Shown: positions 1-15,111 of the stretch, piece after piece
Position numbering within the stretch: the first letter of the stretch is position 1
Layout of the letters: each line of letters opens with the position of its first letter
From: Sclerurus mexicanus
Lineage: Eukaryota; Chordata; Aves; Passeriformes; Furnariidae
Assembly: GCA_013396755.1 (NCBI GenBank)
Contig: VWZF01006010.1
Span: 1,282,797 to 1,346,796 of the forward strand
DNA length: 64,000 nt
Direction of reading: 5' to 3'
Notes under the pieces: generated by a model
Database searches by the model: none
What the model was told of the DNA's origin: nothing
The model's input: the letters and a program-made list of their open reading frames with translations, nothing else
Made by a program: the position numbers and the translations under genes

Positions 1-3000
1 TGTTTCAAGACTATAGAATTGCTCAAAGAAAAACATAACAAAATTAAAGCCTGGCTCTTTTTCTCAAACATATCTGCCTTTTATCATCAGCATTCTGCTT
101 CCTCTTGCGCTAAAAATATTCGTATCAAGTTTGGTGCCTGCATTTTTTATCAGGAATGTCGCTCCGGTGTTTATTCCTCAGCCCGTGGAATGTGTAGTAA
201 ATTGGAAGGCTTTGCACAGAAATCGAAACACAAAGTAAGTCCCATAACCTAAATCAGTCACTCATCCTTACAAACACAGCCCTGCTCACACACAGCTCCT
301 TCACTCGCTTTTCAACTCGAAGCTTTCTCCCGTCTCCAAAGACACTTTTCACCAGTGAGGTGTTAACAGATGGACAAACAATTCCCAAAACCAGCTGACT
401 GAAGGGGAAAATGGACAGGCTGGACATGGGGCTAAAATCACCAACTAAAACTTTATTTACTTTTTTTTTAAATTTTTAAGTGATCTGTAGAGATCACCAG
501 GTCTTCATCCTAAAAGCAGCAGAAGGCAGGGAAAGGCAACCTTTTGAACATCGCCCAGCTTTGCCCCTGGGCTGCTCACCAGAAAAATTAGACCAAGAAT
601 GTATTTTAGCCATAAAAATTGTCCTCTGCTTTTGTCTTCTGCAGTTACAACCAGTTTCTCATCAAGAGTTCTCTGCACTTCTTTTCTCCCCAAACTCGTC
701 CTTGTTTGTTGTGAACCACAAGAATCTATTGAATCTATAGAGAGGTAAAATAGAGAATTCGGCTTGAAACAGGCATTGGGTTCATTGCAAACAGCCAGGA
801 CAACGATGGCTCACGTTGTGCAAGGGCACCTGTACCTCGCCCTTCACAATAATCACAGGTCAGGGAAAGCAGAAAAGATCTTAAAACTCCAAAGTTTAAA
901 CATATACTCACTCCAGGAAAAAAGACTAGAATTCCATTTTAATTCCTTTACCTCATGGGGAGCTATCCAAATTTCCTACTCGATGAGCTTTCAATAAATC
1001 ATGAGATGTTTGTACAAAAACACTGCATTATGCAAAAAATATAATAAACATCCAATCCTGCAAACGCAAACCAGGTTTTGATTCTCTCTGGCCAGCCTTG
1101 CCTGTGCAGGAGCTGGGAGGAAGCAACAACAGCTTTCATGAATAATGAAACAATCGTGTTTTGAAACCACTGGGTTTTGTCATGAAATGAGCCCAAACCA
1201 TGGTGACAGCGACTCAGACACCGAGCATCGTTACAGGGACGCAAATTACTCAAATCCCAGTGAAGTGAATGAAGAGGAGAAGGTCAGCTCCTCGGCACTG
1301 CTGCTGCTGTGTCTGCACAGCATCGTCCCACGTCACTGCCAGGGTGACTTACAGGGGCAAACATGACCAACCTTCTGATAGCGCGGCCAACATCCCAACG
1401 ACAGCTGCCTAAAGCCCTGCTAAAGCAACACTGCAGAGTTACTAAGGGCACCAGACAGCCCCTTTCACCACTTCTCCTCAAATGAGTTTCAATTCTACTG
1501 CAAATCTTCCTCTGTCCTGGCAACAAAACGCTCAGCCTTCGCTGGGGAAACACAACTTCCTGCAAACGGCATCGCGACCCCCGAGCCGGTGCCTCGCACA
1601 TCCCTCTCCCCTAAGGCAGTGCCAGCCAAAACGCAGCATCGCGGAGTTTCACAGGAGTGGCAACCGGCAGAAAAAATTAAAAGGTGAAAAATTCACTCAG
1701 GGAGTATTGCTGGGAGAGCTGCAAGCTCCTGCCCTTGCTCCTGGCAGGTCCCAGGCCATCCTCCAGTGATGCAGCTCAGCTCGTTCCGTGGCCTCACCTC
1801 TGAGGAGAGGATGAATCTATGAAGCGAAATTAATTATGTGATACTCTCCAAATTAAACAAGGTAAAAAGCAGGCACGGTATTAAAAGAAAAGCAACGTAA
1901 CTGGATTTCATCTTTCGTTAAGTGAATAAAATACTGCTGCTTAGCTCGGAAGAATAAAATATAGAGATATTCCTTATTCAATTACCCTTAGGAAGGAACA
2001 ATCTAACAGGAACTCAAAAACTCTTCCTCATGGCTAAGTACCTATTTAAATACTATCATCCATGGCTGGGTTTGCAAGCTGCTTCCATAATGAAGCTGAC
2101 AGGAGGCAGTCGGAGACTTTATTCAATATTATTTTTCCTGTTCTTTCTTTCTCATATAAAGTAGACAGAAGGGACACTGAGCCAGACCATGTTACTGCTA
2201 CTTGTGCAAAATGCGTATGAAGAGCACAGCGAGTGATTTTAAACTTCAGGAAAAGCTTGAAGTGAGGACAATATTCTTATTGTCACTCTCAAGAGGAAAA
2301 AGAAACACAGAGAGGAAAGTTTATTTTAAAAACTTGGCCCGAATCCGCTGTGCAATCTCAGTAATGACATTTTTATAACATCATGTTTCAGGTGCAATTA
2401 ATTCCACCCTAAATACAAGTTCTGCAGCTGATATAAAACTGGAAGTGACACCCCAGTATGCAATACTCTAAACAAGAGGGACCTCCAGAATCAAATCTCT
2501 CATGAGATGAATACATACACAGCGTTAGCTGAAAATGAGAGTGCAACGTGAAGCAAGTCAACATGTACCTTGTGTTTACGTCTATTTATTTCACTGTGAA
2601 ATAACAGGAGTACAATCTATATTTCATTCACTACTATAAAATACAACTGTAAAATTCAGTAGCTGAAGCAACCCACAAGTAACAATCTCTCCTCCTGGCC
2701 CAGAACTGACTGCACAAAGGAAAACGATGACTTGAATATCTGAACTATGCAGAGCAAAAGATAAATTTTTCCATTAATCTCGAGAAAGGTCAATTAAATT
2801 TAAAAATTTGCATTTAGAACTTAATCATTTATTTAAAATAATTGAAGAGGAGATAAAAGTCGAACGCCAGTGCTGAAGTCTGCAATATTCAACAGCTTAT
2901 ACTTCTCTGATCCACAGCATTTCAGAGGAGAGCAAGTTAAACCAGGGAAGAGCAGTTCCACTGCATATAATGGACTATTTGAAAATGGAGAGGTGTTACG

Positions 3001-4682
3001 AGATAGTTAGCTACATAAATCTTCTGTCTAATGTGATTATACTATGCGTGCTGAGAATATAGCTTTTTAATTCCCAGCTCCAGATCCGAAAACCACAAAC
3101 TGGAAAGGAAGAGGATTAACAATTAACTTCTCCTTGCCCCTTTTTTCACTGGCCCATTTAAACGATTCAGACTCCTATGGCAGTCACCACCAATGAAATC
3201 AGAAATTCAAAACAACAACAACGGTAATAGCCTACTCTAAAAACACACCAATTTCCACAGGGGGCATAAGAGAACATTGATCAATAGTCTTTCACACCAT
3301 TAGGAAACTTGGAAGAGCCGAAATATGGTGATACTTGAAGCCTGAGTTAAACATCCCCCCCTTTATCCCAGCTGAACCACGCAAGGACTGCAATCTTCTC
3401 GTTATCCAAAATCATGCCAAACTGTACCTTCCACCTCTCCCTCGGTGGGACAATAATAATCAGAGAGACAAATGTCAAAATGTAGATGTTTGTATTCAGT
3501 TGTATAATTCACTACTGCCTTTATATGGCAAACAGCTCCAAAGAAAACATATGCAAACGAAAAACGTGGAACTTTGTGCCGGATACAACAAACTGGACCA
3601 AAGAACCTCAACTCTACGGTCATGCCTAGTTATCACTCCGGCTGTCTGAATCTTGTCAGGAAAAGACTGAGACCCCAAAACATAAAAGGAAGAATAGAGT
3701 TGAATACGGGAAGCAACTCTGCTTGTTCCAAACATCTTTTCCAGGGAGTCCCAAGTGGAGGAACCAGGTGCTCACCTGCTGCAACCCTCCCCTTCGCCCT
3801 GACTCCGACACACGGAGCGTCGAGGAACACGGGACAGAAACACCAAGTGTGTGCTCCTGGAACACCCCAACGAAACCAGAGCACTGGGTCAGGGATCCCC
3901 ACCAGACCATTGCACAGCAACACTAAAGGCATTTGCTGGTCCCAGGGTGCTACAAACAGGGTGGAGCTGGGTGTGTGTAGGACCCCAAGACACTCAGAGC
4001 CTCCCGCACATGACACACCTGGGGGATCAATTCACTTTCTCCTAAGAGAAAAGGCTTAAGAAGCCCCCATAAATCACGAAATTGATGGCAATGCTCCTCA
4101 TGTAAAGGAGCGTGACTGTGACACTGTACACACCTGAAAGGTTCACTTCAGAGGAGATGCTGAGATCCTACTCAAAAACCAACTCAGAGTGCAAAACCCA
4201 TCAGCACAGCCTGTACATGTGGGAAACGGTCCCCGTGGGGAGTCCACGGCAGTGATAACCCAAGGGAAAATGCAGAGATACAGAGTTTCAGAGACAGCAC
4301 CAGAAAAAAGCAGGTTTTTCATAAAGGAAGCGATTCAAACACTTTTTGGGTAGAACCATGGGACACGTGAATGCTCAGTGTGCAGGAGCACGCACTTCAT
4401 CACCGACTGTCACTGCAAGATACAATTAGACTTTACATTCCTAATGAATTATTAATTTACCAGCTCCTTGCTTGTCTTCTCCTTTTATATGCAAAGATAA
4501 CGTTTGCCCTTTTCCCAGAGCGCTGCAGTGCAAGTTCACCTCGAGATGATTCACTGTGATAACCAAAGTCTTTCCCAAGTCACCGTTCTCCCAGTGTAAC
4601 CTGTATAATTCCATCACACCTGTGACCTTCCCATTTGCTGGGTTTCCTAAAGAAAAGAGTTTCTGTTCAGAAGCACTCTCGG

Positions 4683-4697
4683 AAAAAAAAAAAAAAA
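4683..4697. repeat. Poly-A run (15)
   Basis: Fifteen consecutive A residues shortly before the CR1 fragment at 4721. Confidence 0.95.
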
Positions 4698-4720
4698 GGT
4701 ATTTTCAGAAAACAAAGCAG

Positions 4721-4885
4721 TTGGGATTGTTGACCCTGGAGAAGAAAATGCACTTGGGAGACGTCACAGCAACCCCTGAGGATTGAAAAGAGGCTTCTAA
4801 GAAAGACGGGGGCAAACTTTTTAGCAGGACTTGTAGTGACAGAACAAGGGGCAACGGTTTTAAAGTGAAGGGAATAACGGCTAAT
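4721..4885 (+). mobile_element. CR1 LINE fragment
   Basis: The stretch follows the 3' part of CR1: a 'ttgaccctggagaagaaaa' block, then a 'gaaaagaggcttctaagaaag' block, then 'ttttagcaggacttgtagtg' and 'acaaggggcaacggttttaa'. It is truncated at both ends, lacking the 3' terminal repeat. It follows a 15-base A run at 4683-4697. Moderate divergence suggests an old copy. Confidence 0.75.
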
Positions 4886-6221
4886 AAACCAAGGTGTTTC
4901 TTCTACTGCTTCTGTTGCTGATGACACAGCAGCCCCGGCTCCAACTTCAGCCAAAGGCAGAGCTGGGATCGCCTTCACTTTTCTCTCGTCACCTTTACAC
5001 TGACTTACCTTTGCACCTCTTCCCGTGCTGGCTTAGTTGTCCGACGTGCTTTACTGGGACATCAGAAAATGAGCCCAGCTCTCAACACTCTGCTGCTTTA
5101 GCCCAGATTTCCCGTTTGGAGATCACCACATCCTACCAGGTACCTGCCCTGCCGGGTGCCCTCACCTTCAGAGAGCCCTGGCTGGAGCTCCCACGGGGAA
5201 GGGCAGTGAAGCTGCACGGCCACCAGGCTCACATCTGACACTAGAGCTAGAAATTCAGTAGTTATCTGATTATTCCAATGAAACGATGATCATTTTGGAG
5301 CAGCTCCCTGCCACATTAACCTCCCTCAGCCAATTAGGGTGGTGCAGACCACACATTGTATACAGACAATGCATGTCACAGCCTGATATCCAGGCAGGGA
5401 CACAACCACCCTCAAAGAACTAAAGCAAATTAAAGAAGCCCATTAAGGTCAAATGGAATCCAAGGGATTTTTACTCCCGTTTCCCGGGCTTCGGGAACAG
5501 TTTGAACGCAGCAGTCTGAATTTGAGAAAGGAAAATGTCACTTGTGAGCAAAGCCACGCTCGGGGAGCTTTCGCAGAATGTGTGAATGAACTCAGAGGTA
5601 AAAGCAGGATTTTTGGTGCCACTAATAAAACAACATTTCTTATCAACTTCACATACACAAATCTCTTATATGAGAATGGATTTTTCCAGTGCATTTGGAG
5701 GAGGGGAGGGAATGGAAGTTTTAACACAGAAATTTACCATTCACCTAAACTTAAATGTTATGAACTAAAACAAAATTCTAATCAAAACTCTGTGCTTCTC
5801 TGTTTCTTTGTAGTGTTCCCTTATGGAGAGATAATAAAAGCCCAGAGCTTGATGGGATCTAAACTTCTGCAAGACAATTTTCCTTTTCAAAAAAAGGGAA
5901 ACTGGAAGGTGAAATTCAAAGATACCAAAAGAGAAAACAGTGATTTGAGATCTCTTTTATGAAAATTTCATACACTTTCCACTCATTGACTAGATTGTTC
6001 TGACCATTAAAAATCCAGGCATATCAACATTTAGGCACCCATTTCAAACTGCATCCCAGTTTGGGGATCTTGGGAATCTTTAAAGAGGGGCAGGGAATCA
6101 TTATATTTCCACTTGCAGCTAATAAAAGAGTCGAAATTCACTTTTAGATAGATCACCAACAAGTTTTTTCTCAAACCCAGCCTGAGCCATCAGGTCCTGC
6201 AAAGAAGCCAAACCCCCCCAA

Positions 6222-6248
6222 ACACACACACACACACACACACACACA
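6222..6248. repeat. (AC)n microsatellite
   Basis: An uninterrupted AC/CA dinucleotide run of 27 bases, preceded by a short C run. Confidence 0.97.
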
Positions 6249-9200
6249 GGGGCACAGTCATCCACACACACAGAGTTTTGAGCCAACTTGACAGCTAAAA
6301 GGAAATAAAAAATTCTTTATTCTTTTCCATCTACGAGGAACAATTTAATGTAGAAATTCCAGATTATCTCAAAATGACAGGCTACTGCTACCAGCCAAGT
6401 TGCCCCCCAAAGCCTCCCTGCCCACGGCTGAGGAGTCGCCTCGGTTCTGATTCACTGATGTGCTCGGAGTTGCTCAATCACACAGGTATAAATGGATTGA
6501 AGGGTTACTATTAAAACTGGAAGCACATGTTATTAAAATTGGGTTTGTATTTCCTATGCTACGCAAATAATACTGTAAAAATACTAAGGAAAGATTACAC
6601 AGCCTGCTTTGTTCTGAAACTAAGCTTTTCACACAAAAGATTATCTTTTTTATTGCTTACTATTCTCCATTTCTCGTGTTCCACGCGGCTACAAAGGAGA
6701 TGCCATCAGGCAGTAAATCGAGGACTAAAGCTGCAGAGCTTTTTTCACTCCCATTTATTCCCATTGAGCCTCCCTCAGGGATAGACAAATTGGAAATTGC
6801 TAAATTATCATCTAATAGGCAGAAACAACGTAGGCGAGACCAATTAAGTAAAAGGCAGAAAGTTGTATTACACGTGTAATTAAATTAAATTCTTTGACTA
6901 GACTACATTAGAATCATTCCCAAAAAGGACAAAACTCGACTTTAATCAGCACATGACACATTGCATGACATGACACCGAAACAGTGCACTAAGAGTTTTG
7001 ATATTACTAAAAAGAGCATTTCTCTTAATTGCAAATCAAGTTGCTTCCAGGTGGCAGGAAATGGGCTGAGCAGCAGCATTCCCTCCTAAACACACACGGC
7101 TCTGAATGATGCATAATTGAGTACAAAGTCACAAAACAGTGGGTTTCCCCTTTATTTAGGCTGCAATATCCTTCAGATGGGGACCTACACAGGCTTTTTT
7201 CAGTGGGACTGTTCCCTTACAGCAATCCAAACCCTCTCACGGAACACAGGAGTGACATAATTAGGGATAATTTTGGCTCGTAATCACAAACATCATCAAA
7301 ACCAATAATGCGGTGGGGGACTAAGAAACACGGGGCAAACAACTCTGATTTACAAACCTTTGGGCTCTTCAGCTCGTGCCATTCTCAGCACTGAGGCAAA
7401 ACAGCGCTGTGCCTCAGGCTGGTCCAGCCCTTGGAGCTGCAACCCAGGCTGGGATGGAAACAAACCCCAAAAGGCAGGTACAAGGGACTCTCCTGGGCTG
7501 TGAAGCCAGAAAAGGAGGAAAAGAAACATTTACCTCTTCCCGTGGGGCTTTTCCAATTCTTTTGTGTTCTGGAAATTGTCTAAACCAGCTAAAAAGCAAA
7601 GGCAACTTCATCCCACATGGAGAACAATATGACTTAGTTAAACTAATAACTGCTCATTCAGCTGAAAATCAGATCAGAAGGGGATTAACAGTTCTAAGCA
7701 CAAATTGCCTCTTGAAACTAAATTAATTCCCCAATTGTCCAGCAAGCAAGTGGGGCAAACAGTTTCACAAACCCAGCACAGCCTGTGTACCCTAACCCAA
7801 ACCACTGTGTTCCCAACAACTCACTTTTTAGCCATCTCTTTTTATGTTGTATCTCTTCAGACAACACCATTTCAGTAGCAAACCCGTGACCTCCTGTGTC
7901 AAGGAAGTTCCTATCCTGTTGCAATACACTTGCCAAGCCAGCTTAAAAAACCTGGTTGAACCATCATCATTATTTCAATATTGGAAATATCATCTTACTG
8001 TTACCTTCATACACGTACACAAATTACAATGGAGACTTGGAAAGGAAATAAAGTGCTTTGCTTTCTCAGTTGAATAGTATGGAAATGCAGAACATGAAAA
8101 AAAAAACCTACATGTTTTAAATTGTCTTGGGGAAAATAATTAACCAGTTCCTCAAAAGATCTTTAAAATGCTAATTATTTGTATTAACCAGTTGCTGTGC
8201 GTAAGGGATCAAACGTAACTGAGTTGGTGCGGTGACAGCAGCACTGAGAACAGCAAGAGGCCACGGCAGAGACAAAAAGCAGGGCTTGTTTTGGCAAGCC
8301 TGTTTCCAGGACACGCAGAACACACATAACCAAGTGCCCAGTGTCACCCTGTGCTTGAACACGTCCCTGTGCAGGAGGGCAGCCCGCCCGGGCTCGCAGG
8401 GAATGCCCCTTAAATGCCAGGGAATCCTCCAAACACAGACCTACAGCTGCTCCCAGGAAAGGACACCCAACACGTCTGGGAAACAGCGAGCAGTGACGTG
8501 AAAATATTCCTCATTTAGACTTAAACTCCCTACTCAAGCCTGAGGATATGTATTTATTGCCTCTTGTCACCACTTTATCAGCACTCACTAATCACTGCTT
8601 AACCTACTCCCCTGTAAATCTCTGCTTCACATTAAACAGGTGTGGATATTCTGAAGTCCCGTCCTATTCAAGTCCTTTCGTATTCAGAAGGGAAACAAGC
8701 GACAGCTGAAACAAACTGCTAGAAAAGCCCATCCAAAGATATCCTTTCCAGCAATATAGCGGGGGGAAAAGAGGAAATATTGGTCAAGTGTGATGGATCT
8801 GTTTTGCCTGACACTTGTGCTGCCGCAGGGTGAGATGGGCTGCTCCCGACTGACACAAAACACACAGGTAAGAAGCCTGTGTTTACAGGTTAAAATGTTG
8901 TTTACAGAGCAGCACAGCCTACTGTTTTATTTCTTCTTATTATGGACATTCAAAAAAATATTTCGATGACTTATTACAAATGTCACTTCCCAAATTTACC
9001 ATTTAACAAGCATAAATCTGAATGAGAAACAGGATTAGCTCACGGCTTCCATCATGAGGCAAGTGCTCTCCTACCTTTAAAATAACATTTCTGAATTTCT
9101 CAGTGTTCACCTTCCATTTCATTTTACATGCATACTTCCCTTTTCCCTCCAGTGGATAATGAATAATATACAATATAGAGTGTAATGCCTGGGACCAAAT

Positions 9201-12200
9201 CTAAACTGAATTCAGGGGGGGAAATGAAACAGCTGTTACGTTCATGTCAGGACCCAAAACGGGGAAGACTGATCAAGCAGCTAAAAAGACAACGCTTGTA
9301 ACAATAATGGGTATCAAATATGTAAGAGGGGGAAAAATAACACCAAACCCTAAAGCTTTGCAAGTGCATGGAATTAATAATGATGAAATACTTACTAAAC
9401 CTACCGAAGGTGCTGCATTCTTTTACTCACATCTCCTCCAGCGTGCAGTAGGTTTCATAAGGTAGTTTCTTTTCTCAGGGGTGAAAAGCCTGATTGTTTC
9501 ATGATTTTTGTTGTTCTAAGCCTTTCCAGAACAATAAATTACTTTTTCTTGTGGCAGCTTTAGGAGAGATGTAGGTTTCGTGATCGGAAGGTACAGAAAC
9601 ATTTTGTGATTTGATGTACCGTTTTTATTACAGATAAGAAATCATCTATTCTCAATCTCAGTTCTATTAATAATTAAAATTATTTTTTGCTACAATAAAA
9701 AAGCTGTTTCAGAAATACAGACAAACCCTCAGACAAAACTTTAGCCCTGTCCATAAATGTTCATTGCTTAAACAGAGTTAACTTGAGGAATAATACTTTA
9801 ATACACACTTACATTTAAAAAAACTATCCTACAGTTCACTGGGTCAGTCAGTGACTCCAAATTTATTTTGTTTATCATTTAACTCCTGTTTTCCAGTTTT
9901 CTAATCCCCACACCGCAATTATTAACATTTATAATCTTTTCAACAGTTTTCCAAAGCCTCTGCTATCCCCAGAAGAGGAGACAGTGCAAAGGAAGGACAA
10001 AATCTGGCCAAGTATGTAGAGCTGAGTTAGAAGTTCTGTAGATAATACTCAGGCCAGTGAACTCCTGTATCAGCCTCTTGGAAAATGACCCAAAAGAAGA
10101 CAGTGTTCTTCCCTCACCCCCTTCAGCTTCTTTCAATGTCCAAGCTGAATTCAGCATAAAAAATGAGACCGATGAAGGAGAAAAAATCAGCTGACTCTTA
10201 AAACTGAAGGTCTTAAACAGTTTGTAATCAACTCCACCAGCGTGGGTGTTAAATTGTTCTCTGGCCACCAACAAGAGCCAAGCTGCGTCTTCTCCTGCTC
10301 TCAGTGAAACAGGAGCAGCTGATCTGGGGTAAATTCACCACTCACTTCAGTGCACAGAGGCTCCCACACCTCACACTTCCCAGCTGAGCTCCAGGGCAAT
10401 TCCATAAGCCCAAAGATCGAGCAGCTGTTGGAAACTCACTTATGGCAATAGGAATGCATTTACTGCAGCAGTTTAATGGTTCTTCCTAAAGGTACTTCCA
10501 GTAAGACCATCTTCAGTCACAGCCAGGGAATCAGGGACACAAACAGAGAATTACAAACACGGCAGATCCGAGCCAGCATGGCACCCACGGCAGGTGCAGT
10601 CTCAGGTTGGCATCCAACACAAATGAAATTCCAGGCGTGTTCAGGACGGAGAATCAAGTAAAGGACACTATTTCGTGTGCTACCAGTTTTGTTTGGAAGC
10701 CAGAAATGACTCTGCACCGGTTTATTGACTACGTAGGACACAGCCCCAGGACCCTCAGCACGACAGAGCCCAGAGCTCCAAGGCTTTCATGCGGCAGAGA
10801 TCTCTCCCAACCTGGGAAAAACCACCCCGGGGTCAGGGCTGAGGGTGGAAGGCTCCTTTTTGGCAGCTGCTGCCCCATGTCTCGCCATCAAACAGAAAGC
10901 AGGGCTCACATTAACTCCAGCAAGTGAAACAGCTGCACAGTCATCTCTAGAAATCTCGGTACCTGTTTGAAGTAATGATAAAAACTAACTCCACTCAGCC
11001 TGAAGGGCTCATGTCCACTGGTGCAGAGACCTTTCTGGACAGCCTTAGAGCTACAGGGAACCCAAAGGACACGTCCTGGTATAAACAGGGGCCTTGTCCT
11101 ATGAAAAACTAATTCTATTTACACAAGAACAAGCAAAATATGAAAAGCGCACACCCCCAGGAGATGGACAGATACAAATCAGTTTTCCCCATGATAGAAT
11201 TCTATTTCAGCCACAATTACCACACTTAACTCGAACCACAAGCAGGATTTTCTGAAATACAGAGTAAGTCTCTGTCCTTTCCTTCTCTTTGTTACCAGAA
11301 AACACCTGCTGTAAAGCTCCATTCTTCTCAAGCGAGAGGAAACCTTGTAGGGAGGACATTTAGTAGTGTTTCTAAGCAGGCTTCCATAAGGAATGTTCCT
11401 GGAAAGGATGGAGAAAAAATTGGTGGGCAAAGCAGTTATTCTGTCTGGCAAGGGACTTAACAGTGGCATTTACCTCAAGAATGGCATAGGTGGGTGAAGT
11501 CTCAGGCACCCACCCATTTGAAGGGCATTAATGCCTCGAGCGCAGGGGAAGTTCAAGGATTTGGTGGCAAGCAGAAGGAAACACACGTCCCTCTTAGAAA
11601 GCGCACACGGGGCAATCACCGAGAGAGCGAGAACGACCCAGCTGTGTTTATCTGAACGGCACCAAAATGCGTCAGAAGCCAACTACACAAAGACAGCTGA
11701 CGTAGCCGCTCCGAAGCATTATTCCCGCAGCCAGTTTTCATTAACAGCAGAATACCTGAAGATCCCAGACTTTGATCGAATGACGGGTGCAGAAGCAGCG
11801 AGCTGTTTTATGAGATTACAAGACAAGCTTTTCTCGGTTCCATCCAGGAAGAAAAAAAACCAGAACGACAAAATGCAAGTCACTGCACGGCGAAACTGCC
11901 CCTGTGCCAGACCCTTACACACCAGTCTGTCTCTGCGCTGAGTTTCAGGTGTGAAGTTTTTGAAAATTAAGTGATTTATGTGCAGATAGTTAGGGTAACT
12001 TTCTTTTTCTCTTGCGTAAGCTGCTGGTTCAAACCTCTGGCTGTTTTAGGAATAACTGGGGGTTCGGTTTTATCCTGAAATTGCACTGTTTTTCCAAAAT
12101 ATCTACAAATACAGCATAAAGATGATACAGTGTACAAACCACACCTGGGGTTTTTAAGGCAGACAACCCCACAACCAGGCCAAAGCAGCCAGAATCCACT

Positions 12201-13206
12201 TCCCAGCAAACACACGGCTGCAACGAATCATTAAGCCAGCATAAGGCTTAAGAGGATAAATCTCAGCTTCTAAGTGCAAAACAGAATTCAGTTTTAACTA
12301 CTGAGCCATGACCACTGCCTCTTTAACAACGCTGTAAAAAGCTACTTGGCTTTTCACATTTAAAAAAGTCAATGTCACATAAATAAGCTCACAAAAGGTC
12401 TAAAAATACCTGTAAGCTGCTTACCCCCAAGGTCAGAAGGAGCAGCAGACACAAAGAACTGAAGGTGCACAAAGAGCTTCCAATAGGAAAATATTATTGA
12501 CAAAAGTGAAGGTGTTGTCACTGGTTGCTATTTCTTTACAGTTCTTCAGTGTCAGCTTATGCTGAGTTATACTCACGCCATTGTCATCTTTCCTGGTGTT
12601 CAGAGAATATTTATTTGAACTTATTAACTGAAAATAAACTTTGGAGCATGTCCTCTCCACTCTTTGCTAGTGGTGTACTGGAGGAGAATAGGGATAAAAG
12701 ATTTGAGATGTGTTAAGGCAGAAACCAGCAATTCGCAACGCAACAGAGCGTTGATCCTGCTACACCAGAAAACCTGTCCATGTGGATCTTCTAAAGGATT
12801 CCCTTCCAGCTCCTGATGGCAACTGAATCAGCCCGAGCGCTCCTGGAACAGCCTTCATGCTTCCCAGAGGAGAAGAACACAGTGGAAGCAGTGGTAGTGA
12901 TGGGGGCTCAGACTTCTCTGATTTCTTCTCTTCTTTTCGGCTGCGGCAGATCTACACCTGGTAGAATGTGTTCCTCTTTGTAGCCCTTGAAAAACAAGCT
13001 AAAAAATCATCAAGAAGTGTGCTCTGCACACCAGTAAAGGGACTCACACCAATTTAGGGATCTCAGTGATTCTCTATGGACTTGGGTTCATCTGGCTCGC
13101 AAAGGATGAAGGACTGAGCCAACCCTCCTGCAACCTGAAAGTCTGATTTAAGGAATCTAAATATCTCAAATCTGATGTTTCAAGCATTCTCCCATCCCCT
13201 GCAGCT

Positions 13207-13250
13207 GTATTTTTTTTTCCTTATTATGCTTTTTTTTTAGGTTTTTTTAA
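13207..13250. repeat. T-rich low-complexity stretch
   Basis: Several T runs of seven to nine bases are separated by short interruptions. Confidence 0.8.
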
Positions 13251-13768
13251 GGTTTAACGTTTTCCCTTGATCACTGAAGTAAGAAGCCACGGGCTGAAGC
13301 AAAGCCACACAAAACAGTGCCCCTTGTCAAAGGTGATCCGTGCCTCTGGTGAGCCCTGACTGCACTCCCTGGGCTCTGCACTTCACTAACCAGCAACTCC
13401 CCCTTTTAAAAATAGATTTACCACCACCACATCCTGAGGGTCTTTCATGGTTTTAGCTAAACATCCGTACAGAAATACTACTTTCCTCAGTAACTGTGTT
13501 TGATTTTCAGTTTCAGATTTGTTAAGTTTGGGTAATACGACCTGAAACAAGTCCTGACCACTAACACAGCTTTTTAACTCAGTGTTAAGAATTTCCCTTC
13601 GCCTGGATGAATTAATTAATAACTTCCTTGGAGAAATTACAAAATGCCTCAAGAATTATGTATTAACTCAATGGGGTGAATTGGGCTGTTACATATTTGG
13701 GAAGGAACAATGCTGTCAGACATCAATGTGTGCCAAAGTAAATGAGTTGGAAGGTGAAGAAACAAAGT

Positions 13769-13930
13769 AGAAGGGTGGTCAGGCACTGGAAGGAGTGGTG
13801 GGATCACCATCCCTGGAAATGTTCAAAAGATGTGTAGCTGTGGCACTTGGGGACATGGTTTACTGGTGGACTTGGCACTGCTGGGTTGATGGTTGGACCT
13901 GATGGACCTCAATGATCCTGTGATTCTATC
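13769..13930 (+). mobile_element. CR1 LINE 3' end fragment
   Basis: A CR1 3' end with the blocks 'catccctggaaatgttcaaa', 'gtggcacttggggacatggt' and 'gggttgatggttggacctga', ending with the typical terminal 'tgtgattcta'. It is 5'-truncated, as most CR1 copies are, and lies antisense to TRAPPC9. Confidence 0.88.
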
Positions 13931-14660
13931 AGTGAATGCAGGGGTTTGCTGTATATTAACAGAATTCTTCCAGCACATTTCAGGATACAAAGTGTCTGCA
14001 GCACCAACCAAATAATATCTGATCAAAATCTGCCTCTTTTTTTTACTGAATATGATATTAAGTAAAATGGCTGACCCTGTATTAAAAATATAACTTATTT
14101 ATAAATATAATGTGGGTGGAAATCTTAACGAAACATTGGAAAGAGCAAGTTTCTTTTTAAATAAACATTTTTCTTGATGTAATAGACATAAATGGCTCTG
14201 CTCTGCAGAACACTTGTAGGATACTCTAATTGGGGCCAACAACAGGAAAGCTGAATTGATTTACTCGGAAAACAACACTTCCTACAAGATGTCGAATCTC
14301 CGTTTCCTTTCTTTCTTTCATCAAACATCAGATGAGGTGAATGTAACAGCACCAGAAGCCAGAACAGGGAAAAAAAATAAACCCTTAAAATAAATACTGT
14401 CTATGGAGAAGCACAATCCAACTACAGAATACTTCCTTCTAGGGAAAACACGGAATTATCTAGTGCTCCCACAAGTCAAGATGCTCTTCTGAATTGGAAA
14501 CTCTAACTCAAACACTGGTAATTTGGAAAACAGTTTTGAAATGGTTTCCCATTACATTTGGAATAACGCTAGTTGTGCTCTAATGAAAATCTCTTAAAAA
14601 CACAATACCTGTAGTTCACACTAGTAGATCAAAATAAGAATAAAGAATCAGAATAAGAAA

Positions 14661-14898
14661 AGAGGAGAGATTTATGTTAGATTTCAGGAAGAAAGTCCTA
14701 ACTGGGAGGGTGGGCAGCCCTGGCACAGGTTGCCCAGAGAAGCTGTGGCTGGCCGATCCCTGGAAGTGTCCATGGCCAGGTTGGCTGGGGCTTGGAGCGA
14801 CCTGGGCTAGTGGAAGGTGTCCCTGCCCGTGGCAGGGAGTTGGAATCAGAAGATCTTTCAGGTCTCTTCCCACCCATACCATTCCAGGATTCTATGAT
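14661..14898 (+). mobile_element. CR1 LINE 3' end
   Basis: A well-preserved 5'-truncated CR1 3' end. It has the blocks 'gggagggtgggcagccctgg', 'caggttgcccagagaagctg' and 'gacctgggctagtggaaggt', and ends 'attctatgat'. This is a different CR1 lineage from the neighbouring copy at 13769-13930. Confidence 0.93.
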
Positions 14899-15111
14899 AT
14901 TTTGAAGAGTAAGGACTGCCAGTGAGAAAACATGAGGAGGCAAAAAGAAAGGAATGAGCTTTGATCTGGTATCCAAAATCAACGTCCGGCTCCTTTTTCA
15001 CTGAAAGTAAAGTTTAAGGTCACAAATGAAAGGAAACTACATGGGAAAAATATGCGGTTTAGTGTTGCCTCTTTAAAGTAAAGACATAAAATAGAGCCTT
15101 TTCAACTAAAG

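Noticed and set aside
9244..9465. Lysine-rich plus-strand frame of 73 codons
   Set aside because: It matches no family I recognise and sits in ordinary intron sequence without splice or promoter context.
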